This document shows positions 36,066 through 45,086 of a stretch of 64,000 nucleotides of DNA, one piece after another; the stretch's first letter is position 1, and each line of letters begins with the position of its first letter. Where the stretch lies: positions 124,001-188,000 of the forward strand of contig JAUXRX010000005.1 of the NCBI GenBank assembly GCA_030681645.1, written 5' to 3'. The stretch is from Archangium sp. (GTDB lineage Bacteria; Myxococcota; Myxococcia; Myxococcales; Myxococcaceae). The position numbers and the translations under genes were made by a program. Below the pieces are notes generated by a model. The model saw only the letters and a program-made list of their open reading frames with translations. It ran no database searches and was not told the DNA's origin.

Positions 36066-37112
36066 TCAGGGACCGCCGTCAGGACCAGCGTCCGACGTGC
36101 CGCCGTCCGGGGTGCCGGCATCGGTTCCGCCATCAACCGGGAAGCCGCCATCTGACGTGCCGCCATCGGGAGTGCCAGCGTCCGTGACGCCGCCATCGGT
36201 GGGGAAGCCACCGTCAGACGTGCCGCCGTCAGCGGGGAAGCCGCCATCGAACACGCCGCCGTCCGTCGGGAAGCCCCCATCGAACACGCCGCCGTCCGTC
36301 GGGGAGCCGCCATCGAACACGCCGCCATCGGGGCGAACGCCACCGTCGACGCCACCATCGACGAACACCCCACCATCGACGCCCGCGTCCACCGAGAAGC
36401 CGCAGAGCCGATCGAGATCCGACGCCGCCGGACACACGAGCGAGCTGACGAAGCCGACCTGCACGCCGTTGCGCACGCATGCGCAGCCCAGCGGCGAGGT
36501 GCCCGAGCACTGGATCTCCAGCGTCTCCTGGCCACACACCCGCGAGCACTCGCAGTCGGCGCCGCCGTCATTCGGAGTCACGCACCGCTCGGTGCACGCC
36601 GTGCCGCCATCCGTCCCGCCGTCACCACCGCCGCGCGCCGAGTCGAGCGTGGGCACGAACACCGAGAAGTGCAGCGTGTCGGCCTCGACGTGCGTCGAGT
36701 CGACGATGCGCGTGGGCAGCGCCTCGAACGCCGCCGTCCCGATCGGCGCGCGCAGCACCACCACGTCGGCAATCGAGTAGCCCGCCGGGAGCCGCGCGAG
36801 GTCGACCTCCAGCTTCACCTTCGCCGGCACGTCGAAGGTGAGCCCCTCGGGCCCGAACTCGTACATCTCACCGACCGACGGAGTCGTCGGCCGCACCTGC
36901 TCGAGCGTCGCCGGCTGCAGGGTGATCAACGCTGCGCGCCGCAGCGCGCCTGCAGGAACGGTCACGCCGACCCCGTTGGGCGCAGCCACGGTGCCACCCT
37001 CGACGCCGAGCGACTTCGACGCGCTCTTCTGCGGATCTCCGGTGGGACCAGCGCAAGCCGCGAGCGTGAACAGCGCCGCGATGACCGAGAACCGAATCGA
37101 CTGTCGAACCAT
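36066..37112 (-). CDS. ZU5-like lipoprotein with Asp-Gly-Gly repeat tail
   Basis: A 348-residue lipoprotein. ATG 37112 has GAGGGGA about eight bases upstream and begins a signal peptide with lipobox LAAC. Residues 35-130 resemble a ZU5 domain (GGTVAAPNGVGVTVPAGAL, MYEFGPEGLTF). A Cys-rich segment follows (about 155-235). The last 110 residues are an imperfect repeat of units such as DGGVFDGGFPTDGG, a flexible low-complexity linker ending at the C-terminus. This mix is common in Myxococcota surface proteins of unknown role, and a spacer to the cell surface is one reading. The repeat tail makes this locus prone to length change. Confidence 0.82.
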   Translation of the reverse strand: MVRQSIRFSVIAALFTLAACAGPTGDPQKSASKSLGVEGGTVAAPNGVGVTVPAGALRRAALITLQPATLEQVRPTTPSVGEMYEFGPEGLTFDVPAKVKLEVDLARLPAGYSIADVVVLRAPIGTAAFEALPTRIVDSTHVEADTLHFSVFVPTLDSARGGGDGGTDGGTACTERCVTPNDGGADCECSRVCGQETLEIQCSGTSPLGCACVRNGVQVGFVSSLVCPAASDLDRLCGFSVDAGVDGGVFVDGGVDGGVRPDGGVFDGGSPTDGGVFDGGFPTDGGVFDGGFPADGGTSDGGFPTDGGVTDAGTPDGGTSDGGFPVDGGTDAGTPDGGTSDAGPDGGP

Positions 37113-37232
37113 TGGGAATCCCCTCGGCGCCTTCGTGTTCTGAGGGCGGGTGAACATTCACACCTGTGCACACCCCGGGCCCACCCGAAGTGCAGTCTTT
37201 TCAGGCCCCTGCCCCCTCGGATTCCTGAGGGA

Positions 37233-39257
37233 CTACTTCGTCCACTGATCGAGCCACCCCAGCACCGTGTCGTGCCAGACGATGGAGTTGTGCGGCTTGA
37301 GCACCCAGTGGTTCTCGTCGGGGAAGTAGAGGAACTTCGACGGAATGCCCTTGCGCTGCAGCGCCGTGAAGGTCGACATGCCGTGCGTCTCGACCACGCG
37401 GAAGTCCTTCCCGCCGTGCACCACCAGCATCGGGGTCTTCCACTTCGCCACGTGATCGATCGGGTTGTGCTTCGCGTAGCCGGCCGGGTTCTCCCAGGGC
37501 GTGCCGCCGTGCTCCCACTCGGGGAACCAGAGCTCCTCGGTGTCGAACCAGGCGAAGCGCTCGTCGAGGTTGCCGTCGTGGCTGACCAGGCACTTCCACG
37601 GCTCGCTCCAGTTGCCGGCAATCCAGTTCACCATGTAGCCGCCGTAGCTCGCGCCGAGCGCGCACATCTTCGCCTTGTCGATCGACGGGTATTTCTCCAG
37701 CGCCGCGGCGAGGCCCTTCTGCAGGTCTTCCAGCGGCTTGCCGCCCCAGTCGCCCGAGATCGCGTCGGTGAACGCCTGGCCGTAGCCAGTCGACCCGTGG
37801 AAATCGATCATCACCGCCATGTACCCATGCGCCGCGTAGCTCTGCGGGTTCCAGCGATAGTGCCAGTGATTGCCGAAGCTGCCCTGCGGCCCACCGTGAA
37901 TGAGGAACGCGAGCGGGTACTTCTTCTTCGGGTCGAAGCCGACCGGCTTCACCGCGTAACCGTAGACCGTCTCGCCGTTCCAGCCCTTGAAGCTGAACTG
38001 CTCGGGCGCGCCGAGCGAGAAGCTGGCGAAGGCCGCCGCGTTCACCTCGGTGAGCTTCTTGAGCCCGCCCTTGCCGTCGAAGGCCAGCGAGTAGAGCTCG
38101 GTGGCCGACAGCAGCGAGTCCTGCGCCACCACCAGCCCCGTACCCGTCACTTCGACCTGGCTCACCGTGCCCTCGTTGATCACCTTCGTCACCTGCCCGC
38201 TCGCCGCGTCGACCGCGAACACGCCGTGCTGCCCCAGCTCGTCGGCCGTGACGTAGAGCGTCTTGCCGTCCTTCGACCAGGCGAGCGACGAGGCTGAACG
38301 ATCCCACGCGTCGGTGAGCGAGCGCTCCTTGCCGCTGGCGAGCTCGCGCACCATCACGCGCTGCTTGTCGGCCTCGAACTTCGGCCGGCTCATCGCCACG
38401 TACGCGAGCGACTTCCCATCGGGCGAGAACACCGGGATCGCGTCGGTGGCGCGGTTCTTCACGGTGAGCTTCGTGGGCGGCTTGCTCCCGTCGAGCGGCA
38501 CGGAGAAGAGATCGAGGTCCGTGCTCCACGCCTCTTCACGGCCCGCATCGCGCGCCACGTAGACCACCGTCTTGCCGTCGGGGCTCACGGTGAAGTCCTC
38601 GGTGCCGCCGAACGGCTTGGTGGGGCAGTCGGCGTTCTGCTTCTTCTGCAGGTTCACCACCGGCCCGCCGCTGACCTTCTGGGCGAACAGGTGCGCGCGG
38701 CGCCCGTCCTTCCACGTGTCCCAGTGGCGGAACATGAGGCTGTCGTAGACCTTCGCGGTCGTCTTCTTCTTGCCGTTCTCCTCGACGCGCTTCGCGGTGC
38801 ACTCGAGCGTGTCGCAGTCGACGAACACCTCGCTGGCGAACACGATCGTCTGCCCGTCGGGCGAGAGGCCGAACGCGTCGACGTCGAGCGGCAGCTTGGT
38901 CACCTGGCTGGCCTCACCGCCCTCGAGCGGCAGCCGCCACACCTGGCTCGAGCCCGAGCGCGCCGCGAGGAAGTAGAGGCTCTTGCCGTCGGGGGCCCAG
39001 ACCGGGTCGGTCTCGTTGCCCTCGTGCGAGGTGAGCTGTCTGGTGCCCGCGCCGTCGGCGCCGACCAGCCACAGGTCCATCCGGCCCTTGTTGGCCTCGA
39101 GATCGGTGGTGCGCAGCACGTACACGAGCTTCGTCCCGTCAGGCGAGACGCGAAACCCGCTGATGCGCTTGAGCGCGACCTGGTCTTGAACGGTGTACGG
39201 CTTCTTCGCCACGGGAGCCGCGGCGAGCATTGAGGCGACGAGCAGCGAAGCGATCAT
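37233..39257 (-). CDS. S9-family prolyl oligopeptidase/acylaminoacyl-peptidase, exported
   Basis: A 674-residue serine peptidase with a signal peptide (MIASLLVASMLAAAPVA). The N-terminal part (about 25-400) is a beta-propeller of the TolB/WD-like type with repeated DPVWAPDGKSLYF and FSPDGKSLAYVA units. The C-terminal alpha/beta-hydrolase (about 420-674) has the triad Ser537 in GASYGGYM, Asp618 in HGGKDFRV and His650 in ENHWVL. Members cut short peptides, often acylated ones, and an exported form may process peptides in the periplasm or outside. ATG 39257 starts the signal peptide; frames upstream overlap the divergent gene. It is complete and of normal length. Confidence 0.93.
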   Translation of the reverse strand: MIASLLVASMLAAAPVAKKPYTVQDQVALKRISGFRVSPDGTKLVYVLRTTDLEANKGRMDLWLVGADGAGTRQLTSHEGNETDPVWAPDGKSLYFLAARSGSSQVWRLPLEGGEASQVTKLPLDVDAFGLSPDGQTIVFASEVFVDCDTLECTAKRVEENGKKKTTAKVYDSLMFRHWDTWKDGRRAHLFAQKVSGGPVVNLQKKQNADCPTKPFGGTEDFTVSPDGKTVVYVARDAGREEAWSTDLDLFSVPLDGSKPPTKLTVKNRATDAIPVFSPDGKSLAYVAMSRPKFEADKQRVMVRELASGKERSLTDAWDRSASSLAWSKDGKTLYVTADELGQHGVFAVDAASGQVTKVINEGTVSQVEVTGTGLVVAQDSLLSATELYSLAFDGKGGLKKLTEVNAAAFASFSLGAPEQFSFKGWNGETVYGYAVKPVGFDPKKKYPLAFLIHGGPQGSFGNHWHYRWNPQSYAAHGYMAVMIDFHGSTGYGQAFTDAISGDWGGKPLEDLQKGLAAALEKYPSIDKAKMCALGASYGGYMVNWIAGNWSEPWKCLVSHDGNLDERFAWFDTEELWFPEWEHGGTPWENPAGYAKHNPIDHVAKWKTPMLVVHGGKDFRVVETHGMSTFTALQRKGIPSKFLYFPDENHWVLKPHNSIVWHDTVLGWLDQWTK

Positions 39258-39297
39258 GGCGCGCGCACTTACCCCAGAACTCGACGAGGCTGGCACC

Positions 39298-39798
39298 ATG
39301 ATCAGCGCACTGGCCCTCGCGGCGTCCCTCGTCTCCCAGGCGCCCAGCCAGGCCGTGGTCGCGGATCTCGGGCTGCACGTGCTCGGCGTCGCGTACCACC
39401 GCTCGTACAACGAGCGCGTCATCGGCTCGGTGTCCGTCGATCTCTACGTGCCGTGGACCTTCACGCAGAACAGCCTGGGGCTCTCGGGCACCTACCGCTC
39501 CGACCTCGCGGGGATCATCGCGCGGGCGCGCGTGTACTTCGTGCTGTGGCGAGGGCTCTGGGTCTCACCCTTCCTCCAGGGCGGCGTGGCCCGCGCCACC
39601 GAGGCCGGCGTGACCACCTTCGGCAGCGTCGCCGCCGCGGGCGCCACGGTCGGCTACGCCGTCGTCCTCTGGGAACACCTGCTCATCTCAGGAGGGCTCG
39701 GCGTGCAGGTGCACGGCGCGTGGGTGGGCGGCAGGAGTCCCCCCAGCTTCCTCGGCGCATGGCCCGCGATCGATCTGATCGCCGGCTACATCTGGTGA
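39298..39798 (+). CDS. Predicted small outer-membrane protein
   Basis: A 166-residue product with a signal peptide (MISALALAASLVSQAPSQA) and amphipathic strands rich in Gly and aromatics (GSVSVDLYVPWTFTQ, RARVYFVLWRGLWVSPFL, LISGGLGVQVHGAWV). It ends with aromatic residues (DLIAGYIW), as many barrels do. It is divergent from the S9 peptidase; the two starts are 40 bases apart, so they may share control. No specific family is recognised. Confidence 0.62.
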   Translation: MISALALAASLVSQAPSQAVVADLGLHVLGVAYHRSYNERVIGSVSVDLYVPWTFTQNSLGLSGTYRSDLAGIIARARVYFVLWRGLWVSPFLQGGVARATEAGVTTFGSVAAAGATVGYAVVLWEHLLISGGLGVQVHGAWVGGRSPPSFLGAWPAIDLIAGYIW

Positions 39799-39799
39799 G

Positions 39800-40510
39800 T
39801 CATCGAATGCGGATCGCCGGGTGCACGTACACCCCGCGGCTGCGGCGGAAGCCCGGCACGTACACGCGCACGCCGACCGGTCGATAGGTCGGGTAGCGCA
39901 CGTACACGCGCGGCGGCCGGCGGTAGTACGTGGGCGGCGCAGGGGCCCACTGCGCTTGCGGCTGGGTCACCGCCGCCACCTGCTCCGGCGGGGCCCTGGC
40001 CGCGGCGATCATCTCGGGGCGCTCCAACGAGATCCACCACGCGTCGAACGCATCAGGGGCGTTGCGCGGCGTCACCTCCACCGTCAGCCCCGGCTGCTGA
40101 TCGAGCGCCGGCGCCGGCGTGAGCCGCTGCACGCGCTGCTGATCAGCCGCAAGCAGCGGCTGCGCGGCGATGAACTGCAGCAGACACTGCTGCAGCGCGG
40201 GATCTTCGACCTTGGTGCCCGCCTCGAGCCCGACGAGATCGCCGGGGTCCCCGTACGCGTTGACCTCGACGTTGCCGTTGCTGAACGACTGATACGGCAC
40301 GTTGCCGAACACGCCGATCTCCACCACCGTCGCGGGGATCGAGTGCAGCCCGGCCACGCAGGGGAAGCTCTCGGCCGACGCGAGCACCGCGTCGAGCTCC
40401 TGGATGCGCGGTGGCTGAGGCGGAGCGGAAGGCGTGCTGACGACCTGCCGCCTGGAGCAGCCGGTCGCGACGAGGAGCACTGCGAAACAGAGCGTGCGGA
40501 GGTTGGTCAT
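39800..40510 (-). CDS. Lipoprotein with Tyr/Arg/Pro-rich C-terminus
   Basis: A 236-residue lipoprotein (signal MTNLRTLCFAVLLVATGC, Cys18). The central part has no recognised domain. The C-terminal 50 residues are rich in Tyr, Arg, Pro and Val (RRPPRVYVRYPTYRPVGVRV), which resembles surface-binding or cell-wall-associated tails. The gene ends one base from the convergent barrel gene and lies eight bases downstream of rsmB on the same strand, so it may be part of that transcript. Function unknown. Confidence 0.7.
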   Translation of the reverse strand: MTNLRTLCFAVLLVATGCSRRQVVSTPSAPPQPPRIQELDAVLASAESFPCVAGLHSIPATVVEIGVFGNVPYQSFSNGNVEVNAYGDPGDLVGLEAGTKVEDPALQQCLLQFIAAQPLLAADQQRVQRLTPAPALDQQPGLTVEVTPRNAPDAFDAWWISLERPEMIAAARAPPEQVAAVTQPQAQWAPAPPTYYRRPPRVYVRYPTYRPVGVRVYVPGFRRSRGVYVHPAIRIR

Positions 40511-40518
40511 GGGGCGGA

Positions 40519-41976
40519 TCAGTACATCTTTCTGAGCCGCGCGGCGAAGAACCCGTCGAGTCCTTCCGGCCCGGGCAACGTGCGGAGGTGCCCCTGCCAG
40601 GTAGGCAGCGCCGAGAGCCCCTTCGGCGGCTCGGTGGTGAAGTCGGGGTGCGAGCGCAGGAACATCTCGATCTGATCAGGCCCCTCCGCCGTGTCGGTGC
40701 TGCACACCGCGAAGACGAGCAGGCCGCCCGGCTTCACCACCAGCGAGCACTGCTCGAGGATCTCCCGCTGCAGGTGCGAGAGCTCGGCGATGTCCGACTC
40801 CTGGCGGCGATAGCGCAGCTCCGGGTGGCGGCGCAGCGTGCCCAGGCCCGTGCAGGGCGCGTCGATCAACACCGCGTCGAACTCGCCCAGTGACTCCGGC
40901 AGCGGCTTCGACGCGTCGGCGCGCTCGAGGGTGAGGCGCTTGCGCAGCCCCAACCGCTTCGACTCCGCGTCGATCTTCGGCAGCTTGTTCGCGTGCACGT
41001 CGATGGCGACGACCTCGTTGGTCTGCGCCAGGTGGCACGCCTTGCCGCCGGGCGCCGCGCAGGCGTCGAGCACGCGCGCGTTCGCGGGGATCTGCGCGAA
41101 CACCGTCACCAACTGCGCCGCTTCGTCCTGCACCTGCCACAGCCCCTCGCGGTACCCGTAGAGCTCCTCGATGCGGCCGGGCGAATCCAGCACGATGCCC
41201 AGCGGAGAGAGCGTGGCGGGCCGGCACGCCACGCCCGCCTCGGTGAGCTGTGCGAAGAGCTCGTCGCGCGTCACCTTCGAGGTGTTCGCGCGAATGACCA
41301 CGGGCGGAGAGTCGTTGTCGGCGGCCAGCATCGCGCTCGCGCGCTCGGGGCCGAACTGCCGCAGCCAGCGCTTCACCAGCCAGGCGGGGTGGCTCGTGTC
41401 GTAGACCAGCCGGCCGATCTCATCGCCGTCCGACTTCGGCAGCTCGGGCAGCTCCGACACGCGCCGGAGGATGGCGTTGACGAAGCCCGCGGCGCGCTCC
41501 AGCCCGACGGCCTTGAGCGCGTCGACGGTGTCGCCGACCGCGGCGTGCTTCGGCACGCGCATGAAGAACAGCTGGTAGACGCCGAGGCGCAGCGCGGCGA
41601 GCACGCGATCTTCGATGGTGTCGAGCGAACGATCAGCGAACTTGCGCAGCACCGTGTCGAGCGTCATGCGGCGGCGCGTGGCGCCGTAACAGAGCTCGGT
41701 GACCAGGCCCGCATCGCGGGGGTCCTTCAACTTCTGTTCGTCGAGCACGGTGTCGAGCACGACGTTCAAGTACGCGTCGGTGGCAGCGACGCGAGCGAGC
41801 ACCTGGATCGCCACGGTGCGAGCCGTCGCCGGACCGCGCCGAGGCTTCGGAGCGTTCGTGACTGTCTCCCGCTCCCCCGCGGAAGAAGGCGAACTCGCAC
41901 CTCGAGGGGAAATGAGCGCTTGGGAGGGCTTCTCGGCCGGCTTCTCGGCCGGCTTCTTCGGAGTGGTGCGCTTCAC
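40519..41976 (-). CDS. rsmB: 16S rRNA (cytosine-967-C5) methyltransferase
   Basis: A 485-residue Fmu/RsmB-type m5C methyltransferase. After a Pro/Lys-rich N-terminal extension (1-45) comes a NusB-like RNA-binding domain (ARTVAIQVLARV to about 175). The AdoMet domain has VLDACAAPGGKACHLAQ, the motif-IV catalytic-release Cys375 in DAPCTGLG and the motif-VI nucleophile Cys425 in VCSTD. This pair is diagnostic. The start GTG 41976 overlaps the upstream stop (GTGA), so translation is coupled to the AroQ-like gene. The extension repeats AEKPAEKPSQ and is probably unstructured. Confidence 0.93.
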   Translation of the reverse strand: MKRTTPKKPAEKPAEKPSQALISPRGASSPSSAGERETVTNAPKPRRGPATARTVAIQVLARVAATDAYLNVVLDTVLDEQKLKDPRDAGLVTELCYGATRRRMTLDTVLRKFADRSLDTIEDRVLAALRLGVYQLFFMRVPKHAAVGDTVDALKAVGLERAAGFVNAILRRVSELPELPKSDGDEIGRLVYDTSHPAWLVKRWLRQFGPERASAMLAADNDSPPVVIRANTSKVTRDELFAQLTEAGVACRPATLSPLGIVLDSPGRIEELYGYREGLWQVQDEAAQLVTVFAQIPANARVLDACAAPGGKACHLAQTNEVVAIDVHANKLPKIDAESKRLGLRKRLTLERADASKPLPESLGEFDAVLIDAPCTGLGTLRRHPELRYRRQESDIAELSHLQREILEQCSLVVKPGGLLVFAVCSTDTAEGPDQIEMFLRSHPDFTTEPPKGLSALPTWQGHLRTLPGPEGLDGFFAARLRKMY

Positions 41977-42806
41977 GGGTCGAGCTTCGCCATCTGCGCC
42001 ACGAGGATCTGATCGCTCGCCTTCGCGCCGGCCATCAACGTGAGCAGCACGTTCTCGATCGTCTCCTTCGCGCCCGCCTCGCACGCCGCCCCGCGCTGCA
42101 AGCCCGTCCACGTCTGCCGCGCCCACTGGGCCAGGGCGTCCGCAGTCTCGTCACCCTTGAGCCGCTTCTTGATCCGATCGCGAACCTGCGTCCGCGTGAG
42201 GGTCGTCGTGGGCAGGCGCGGAGCCACGACCTTCTTCTCCTCCCGCGCGCCGCGACCGATCGTCTTCCCTCTCGCCGGCGCTTCAGCTGCCCCGGGCACC
42301 GCCGCGACCTTCCGGCCGATGCTCTTTCCACGGGGAGCCACGGCCGGCTGCGCGCGGCCGCGAGAAGGGGCCTCCTCCTCTTCTTCTGCTTCGTCCTCTG
42401 CCCCGGCCGCCGGCTTCCCCTCCGGCACCAACAGCTCGAGCGCCTTCACGTACCCGTCGACGCCGAGGCCATGGACCTGCTGGCGGGCGACACTTGTCAG
42501 CGAAGAGAGCCCGCGGTCGGGAGAGAGGCCCTTGAGCAACACCTCGATCACCGGCAGCCCGACCTGTTGCAGCCCCTCGGCGAGGGCGAAGGCGATGGGG
42601 GCGAGCGCGCCGGGGTTCACCAGCACCGCGTCGGCCGATTCCCACTCCTCGTGCAGAGCGTCGAGCAGCCCCTGCTCGCCATTCGACTGCACGATGATCA
42701 ACTCCACCCCCAGCTCGGAGGCGCGGCGCTCGAGGCGCGGATCGATCTCCTCGGCAGCGAGCAACGACAGGTTCGGGCCATGAAGGACGAGCACCGAGTA
42801 GGACAT
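41973..42806 (-). CDS. AroQ-fold pseudoenzyme with charged linker and helical C-terminal domain
   Basis: A 277-residue protein. Residues 1-128 follow type II 3-dehydroquinate dehydratase: LVLHGPNLSLL, IVQSNGEQGLLDALHEE, VLVNPGALAPIAFALAEGL, GLPVIEVLL. However, catalytic positions are gone. The lid Arg/Tyr (RxxxYG) is replaced by EEIDPRLE, the EVH catalytic His by EVL (Leu90) and the FRHxS stretch by RGLSSL. It therefore cannot work as a dehydratase. A Glu/Arg-rich linker (about 135-190) with two GKSIGRK/GKTIGRG-like units precedes a helical domain (about 200-277). It is coupled to rsmB by GTGA. A structural or RNA-linked role is possible. Confidence 0.85.
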   Translation of the reverse strand: MSYSVLVLHGPNLSLLAAEEIDPRLERRASELGVELIIVQSNGEQGLLDALHEEWESADAVLVNPGALAPIAFALAEGLQQVGLPVIEVLLKGLSPDRGLSSLTSVARQQVHGLGVDGYVKALELLVPEGKPAAGAEDEAEEEEEAPSRGRAQPAVAPRGKSIGRKVAAVPGAAEAPARGKTIGRGAREEKKVVAPRLPTTTLTRTQVRDRIKKRLKGDETADALAQWARQTWTGLQRGAACEAGAKETIENVLLTLMAGAKASDQILVAQMAKLDP

Positions 42807-42936
42807 GAGCTGGGGTTTATGAGCGCTTACGCGCCGCGTCGAGGTCGAAGGTTCGTCCTTTTCGTGGACGCCACCGCACCGGCAGTCAGAATCGCGCGTG
42901 AATCAACTTTCCCCCCCGTCGTCCGAGGCCCCACCC

Positions 42937-43671
42937 ATGACCAAAACAACACTGCTGCTGACAGCCCTGGTGTCTGCAAGTGCACTCGCTCAGGAGACCC
43001 CGCCCCCGCCTCCCCCACCCGCGCCCCAACCCGCCGTGGTCAAGCCGATGGACGCGCCGATGGTCGAAGAAGATCCAGGTGGCCGCTTCCGCTGGGGCGT
43101 CTCGGTCAACCTGGGCTGGAACATCCCCACGCCCGCCTTCGTCGGCGGCGCTGAGGTTCACCTCGGCTGGCAGGTCTCACGGATGTTCGCCCTCTACGGC
43201 ATCATCGGCACGCACTTCGGCCTGGGCTTCAACGCGAGCGTCACGGGCTCGAGCGCCAAGGGTGGCATCACGGCCTTCGGCGCCTACTACGGCGGCGCGA
43301 TCGCAGAGCTGATGCTCGCTGACATCTTCTACGTGGGCGGCGGTGGCCTCCTCGGCAGTGGCGGGTACGGCGGCATTCAGGCCGGCGCCAACTCGTCGGG
43401 CGCGCAGCAGGTGCAGGTGCTCGCGCAGGGCGGCTTCATGTTCGGCCTCGACGCGCGCCTGGGCCTCAACCTGGGCCGCCCGCACCCGGCGCCCTCCTTC
43501 CGGCGCGGCGGGTTCAACATCGGCATCGACGTGATGGCCATCTTCCGCCCCAACACCGTCGTCGTCACCGAGACCTCGGACGCGAGCGGCAACTTCGGCG
43601 CCGGCGTGACCACCAACACGCTGACCGCGAGCGTGATGCCGATGCTCACGCTGGGCTACGACGCTCGCTGA
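42937..43671 (+). CDS. Predicted outer-membrane protein with Pro-rich leader
   Basis: A 244-residue product. The signal peptide (TLLLTALVSASALAQE) is followed by a run of eight prolines and then a barrel-like sequence with Gly/aromatic strands (FRWGVSVNLGWNIPTPAFVG, ALYGIIGTHFGLGFNASV, FNIGIDVMAIFRP). The C-terminus is LTLGYDAR. It resembles other small myxobacterial barrel proteins in this window (9404, 39298). ATG 42937 starts the signal peptide. A strong terminator follows. Confidence 0.7.
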   Translation: MTKTTLLLTALVSASALAQETPPPPPPPAPQPAVVKPMDAPMVEEDPGGRFRWGVSVNLGWNIPTPAFVGGAEVHLGWQVSRMFALYGIIGTHFGLGFNASVTGSSAKGGITAFGAYYGGAIAELMLADIFYVGGGGLLGSGGYGGIQAGANSSGAQQVQVLAQGGFMFGLDARLGLNLGRPHPAPSFRRGGFNIGIDVMAIFRPNTVVVTETSDASGNFGAGVTTNTLTASVMPMLTLGYDAR

Positions 43672-43691
43672 GCGACGCCCGCCTCACCCAA

Positions 43692-43729
43692 CCCTCTCCC
43701 GGCTCGCGCGGGGAGAGGGTTTTTCTTTT
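43692..43729 (+). terminator. Rho-independent terminator, also family-2 repeat copy
   Basis: Stem CCCTCTCCC pairs with GGGAGAGGG around a 10-base loop and is followed by TTTTTCTTTT. It lies 20 bases after the outer-membrane gene stop and one base before the convergent gene stop. The sequence before it (CCTCACCCAACCCTCTCCC) also matches a second dispersed repeat (47200 and 59828 regions). Confidence 0.9.
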
Positions 43730-43730
43730 G

Positions 43731-44831
43731 TCACGGACACGGGAAGAGCGCGTCGAGCGCGCCCGTCAACGCGGCGACGTCGACTTCCCCCGGGCCCGCC
43801 CGCGTCACCTCGCGGCGCAAGACGTCAGCCTGCCCTGCGTCGCGCGCGCGAGCGGCGCGATCGAAGAACGGCCCCAGGGTGGTGACGAAGGCGAAGCGGG
43901 CCTCGCGTACCTCACCGGTGGTGCAGCTCAGCTCGGTGGCCTGCTGCCGCAGCACCAGCGCCAACCCGCGGAGCAGCGCCTCGTCGAGCTGGGAGAAGGC
44001 GAGGTCGCGCCGCGCGGTGTCGGTGGCCACGCCGGTCTCGTTGTCGAGGTTGCGCCAGCAACGCACGGCGAGCGTCGCGTCATACGCGCGATGGTGCGTC
44101 TCAGGGCCGAGGGCGCGCACCCGCTTCGCCAGGCCCAGCGGCGCGTCACGCGCGGTGCCGCCCGTGTAGTAGGCCCACGCCGAGTCGCAGTCCTGCGGCC
44201 TGGTGGTGCACGACCTCACCTCGGACAGTGATGACAGGTAGAGGAACCACACCAGCGCCGCCTCGATGCGGGCGGCGTGGATGCGCGGCGTCTCGCCCAT
44301 CGCCCCCTTCGCGAACGCGTCGTTGAGAATGGGCAGCAGCGTCGCTGGCCCTGCGCAGCGATCCGGATGCTGCGCCGGAATGCCCGCGGTGCTGCAGGGA
44401 GCAGGCGCGGCCGGATAGTGCACGTCCTCCCGGCGCTGGAGGCGCGAGTCGAGGCCCTGGTCGAGCGCGTACTCCACGCGCGCGTCGATGAAGGCCTGCG
44501 GGCTGGGCAGCACGCCGTCACGCCACAGCAGCCCCGCGATGTTCTCGAAGGCCGTCACGCGCGCGATGCTCGAGATGTTCGGGTCGATCGGCGTGAAGGT
44601 GTTCGTGTCGCTGATGCAGGCGGGCCAGGTGTCGGTCGATGAGTTGCTCGTGCGCGGGAGGTAGTCGGTGGCGAGCGGCTGACAGCTCGTCACGTTCTCC
44701 ATGAAGACGGGCGGTGGGGTGCAGAAGGTGCCGCTCGACGCGCCGCCATCGACGCCTCCGTCGGTCGGAGTGGGCGCGGGTCCCGGGCAGGCACAAAGCA
44801 ACAGCGTCAGGCCAGGAAGGAGTCTTCGCAT
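43731..44831 (-). CDS. Hypothetical lipoprotein
   Basis: A 366-residue lipoprotein (MRRLLPGLTLLLCAC, Cys near 15) with a short DGGVDGG linker and a mostly helical body containing several Cys (RSCTTRPQDC, LSCTTGEV). Residues about 70-330 look like an all-alpha domain. It lies downstream of the TonB receptor on the same strand, about 255 bases away, and may be a periplasmic partner, as is common for receptor-linked lipoproteins; that is inference. ATG 44831 is the natural start. No family is recognised. Confidence 0.7.
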   Translation of the reverse strand: MRRLLPGLTLLLCACPGPAPTPTDGGVDGGASSGTFCTPPPVFMENVTSCQPLATDYLPRTSNSSTDTWPACISDTNTFTPIDPNISSIARVTAFENIAGLLWRDGVLPSPQAFIDARVEYALDQGLDSRLQRREDVHYPAAPAPCSTAGIPAQHPDRCAGPATLLPILNDAFAKGAMGETPRIHAARIEAALVWFLYLSSLSEVRSCTTRPQDCDSAWAYYTGGTARDAPLGLAKRVRALGPETHHRAYDATLAVRCWRNLDNETGVATDTARRDLAFSQLDEALLRGLALVLRQQATELSCTTGEVREARFAFVTTLGPFFDRAARARDAGQADVLRREVTRAGPGEVDVAALTGALDALFPCP

Positions 44832-44881
44832 GCGCGGCAAGTGAGCCTGAGTGACGGGCAAAGTCGAGACTCCATGACACC

Positions 44882-45067
44882 GAAGTGGAGAGCCATAGTC
44901 AGAGTGGGGCGGCAAAGTGGCGCGGCCCGGCCTGCGCGCAGCGCCCAGCTTCGGGTCCTTGCCCGAAGCCGAGGGGCAAGCTCGCGAGGGCACCGAGCAA
45001 ACCCGTGAAGCCGTGCGGTCCCGGGGCCTGATCTCCGACCACTCTGACTACGGCTCCTCTCCACTTC
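44882..45067. repeat. Possible MITE-like element with inverted ends
   Basis: The ends 44882-44907 and 45039-45067 are imperfect inverted repeats, sharing GAAGTGGAGAG and TAGTCAGAGTGG in the same order with a 3-base insertion in the right arm. The 186-base unit contains a hairpin, CTTCGGG with CCCGAAG at about 44950-44967. That hairpin is part of a 29-base sequence repeated in reverse at 53413-53441. No coding potential is seen. It fills most of the gap between the TonB receptor stop and the lipoprotein start. Confidence 0.65.
44953..44981 (+). repeat. Dispersed repeat family 3, copy a
   Basis: The 29-base sequence begins GGGTCCTTGCCCGAAGC and ends GGGGCAAGC. The reverse complement recurs at 53413-53441 with one mismatch. 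It contains a stable hairpin with a short loop. Confidence 0.8.
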
Positions 45068-45086
45068 TGCATTCCATTCCCGTGGA

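Noticed and set aside
44832..45086. Cobalamin riboswitch near the TonB receptor
   Set aside because: The gap lies downstream of the receptor, and the true upstream region (47181-47277) is dispersed repeat; no riboswitch core was seen in either.
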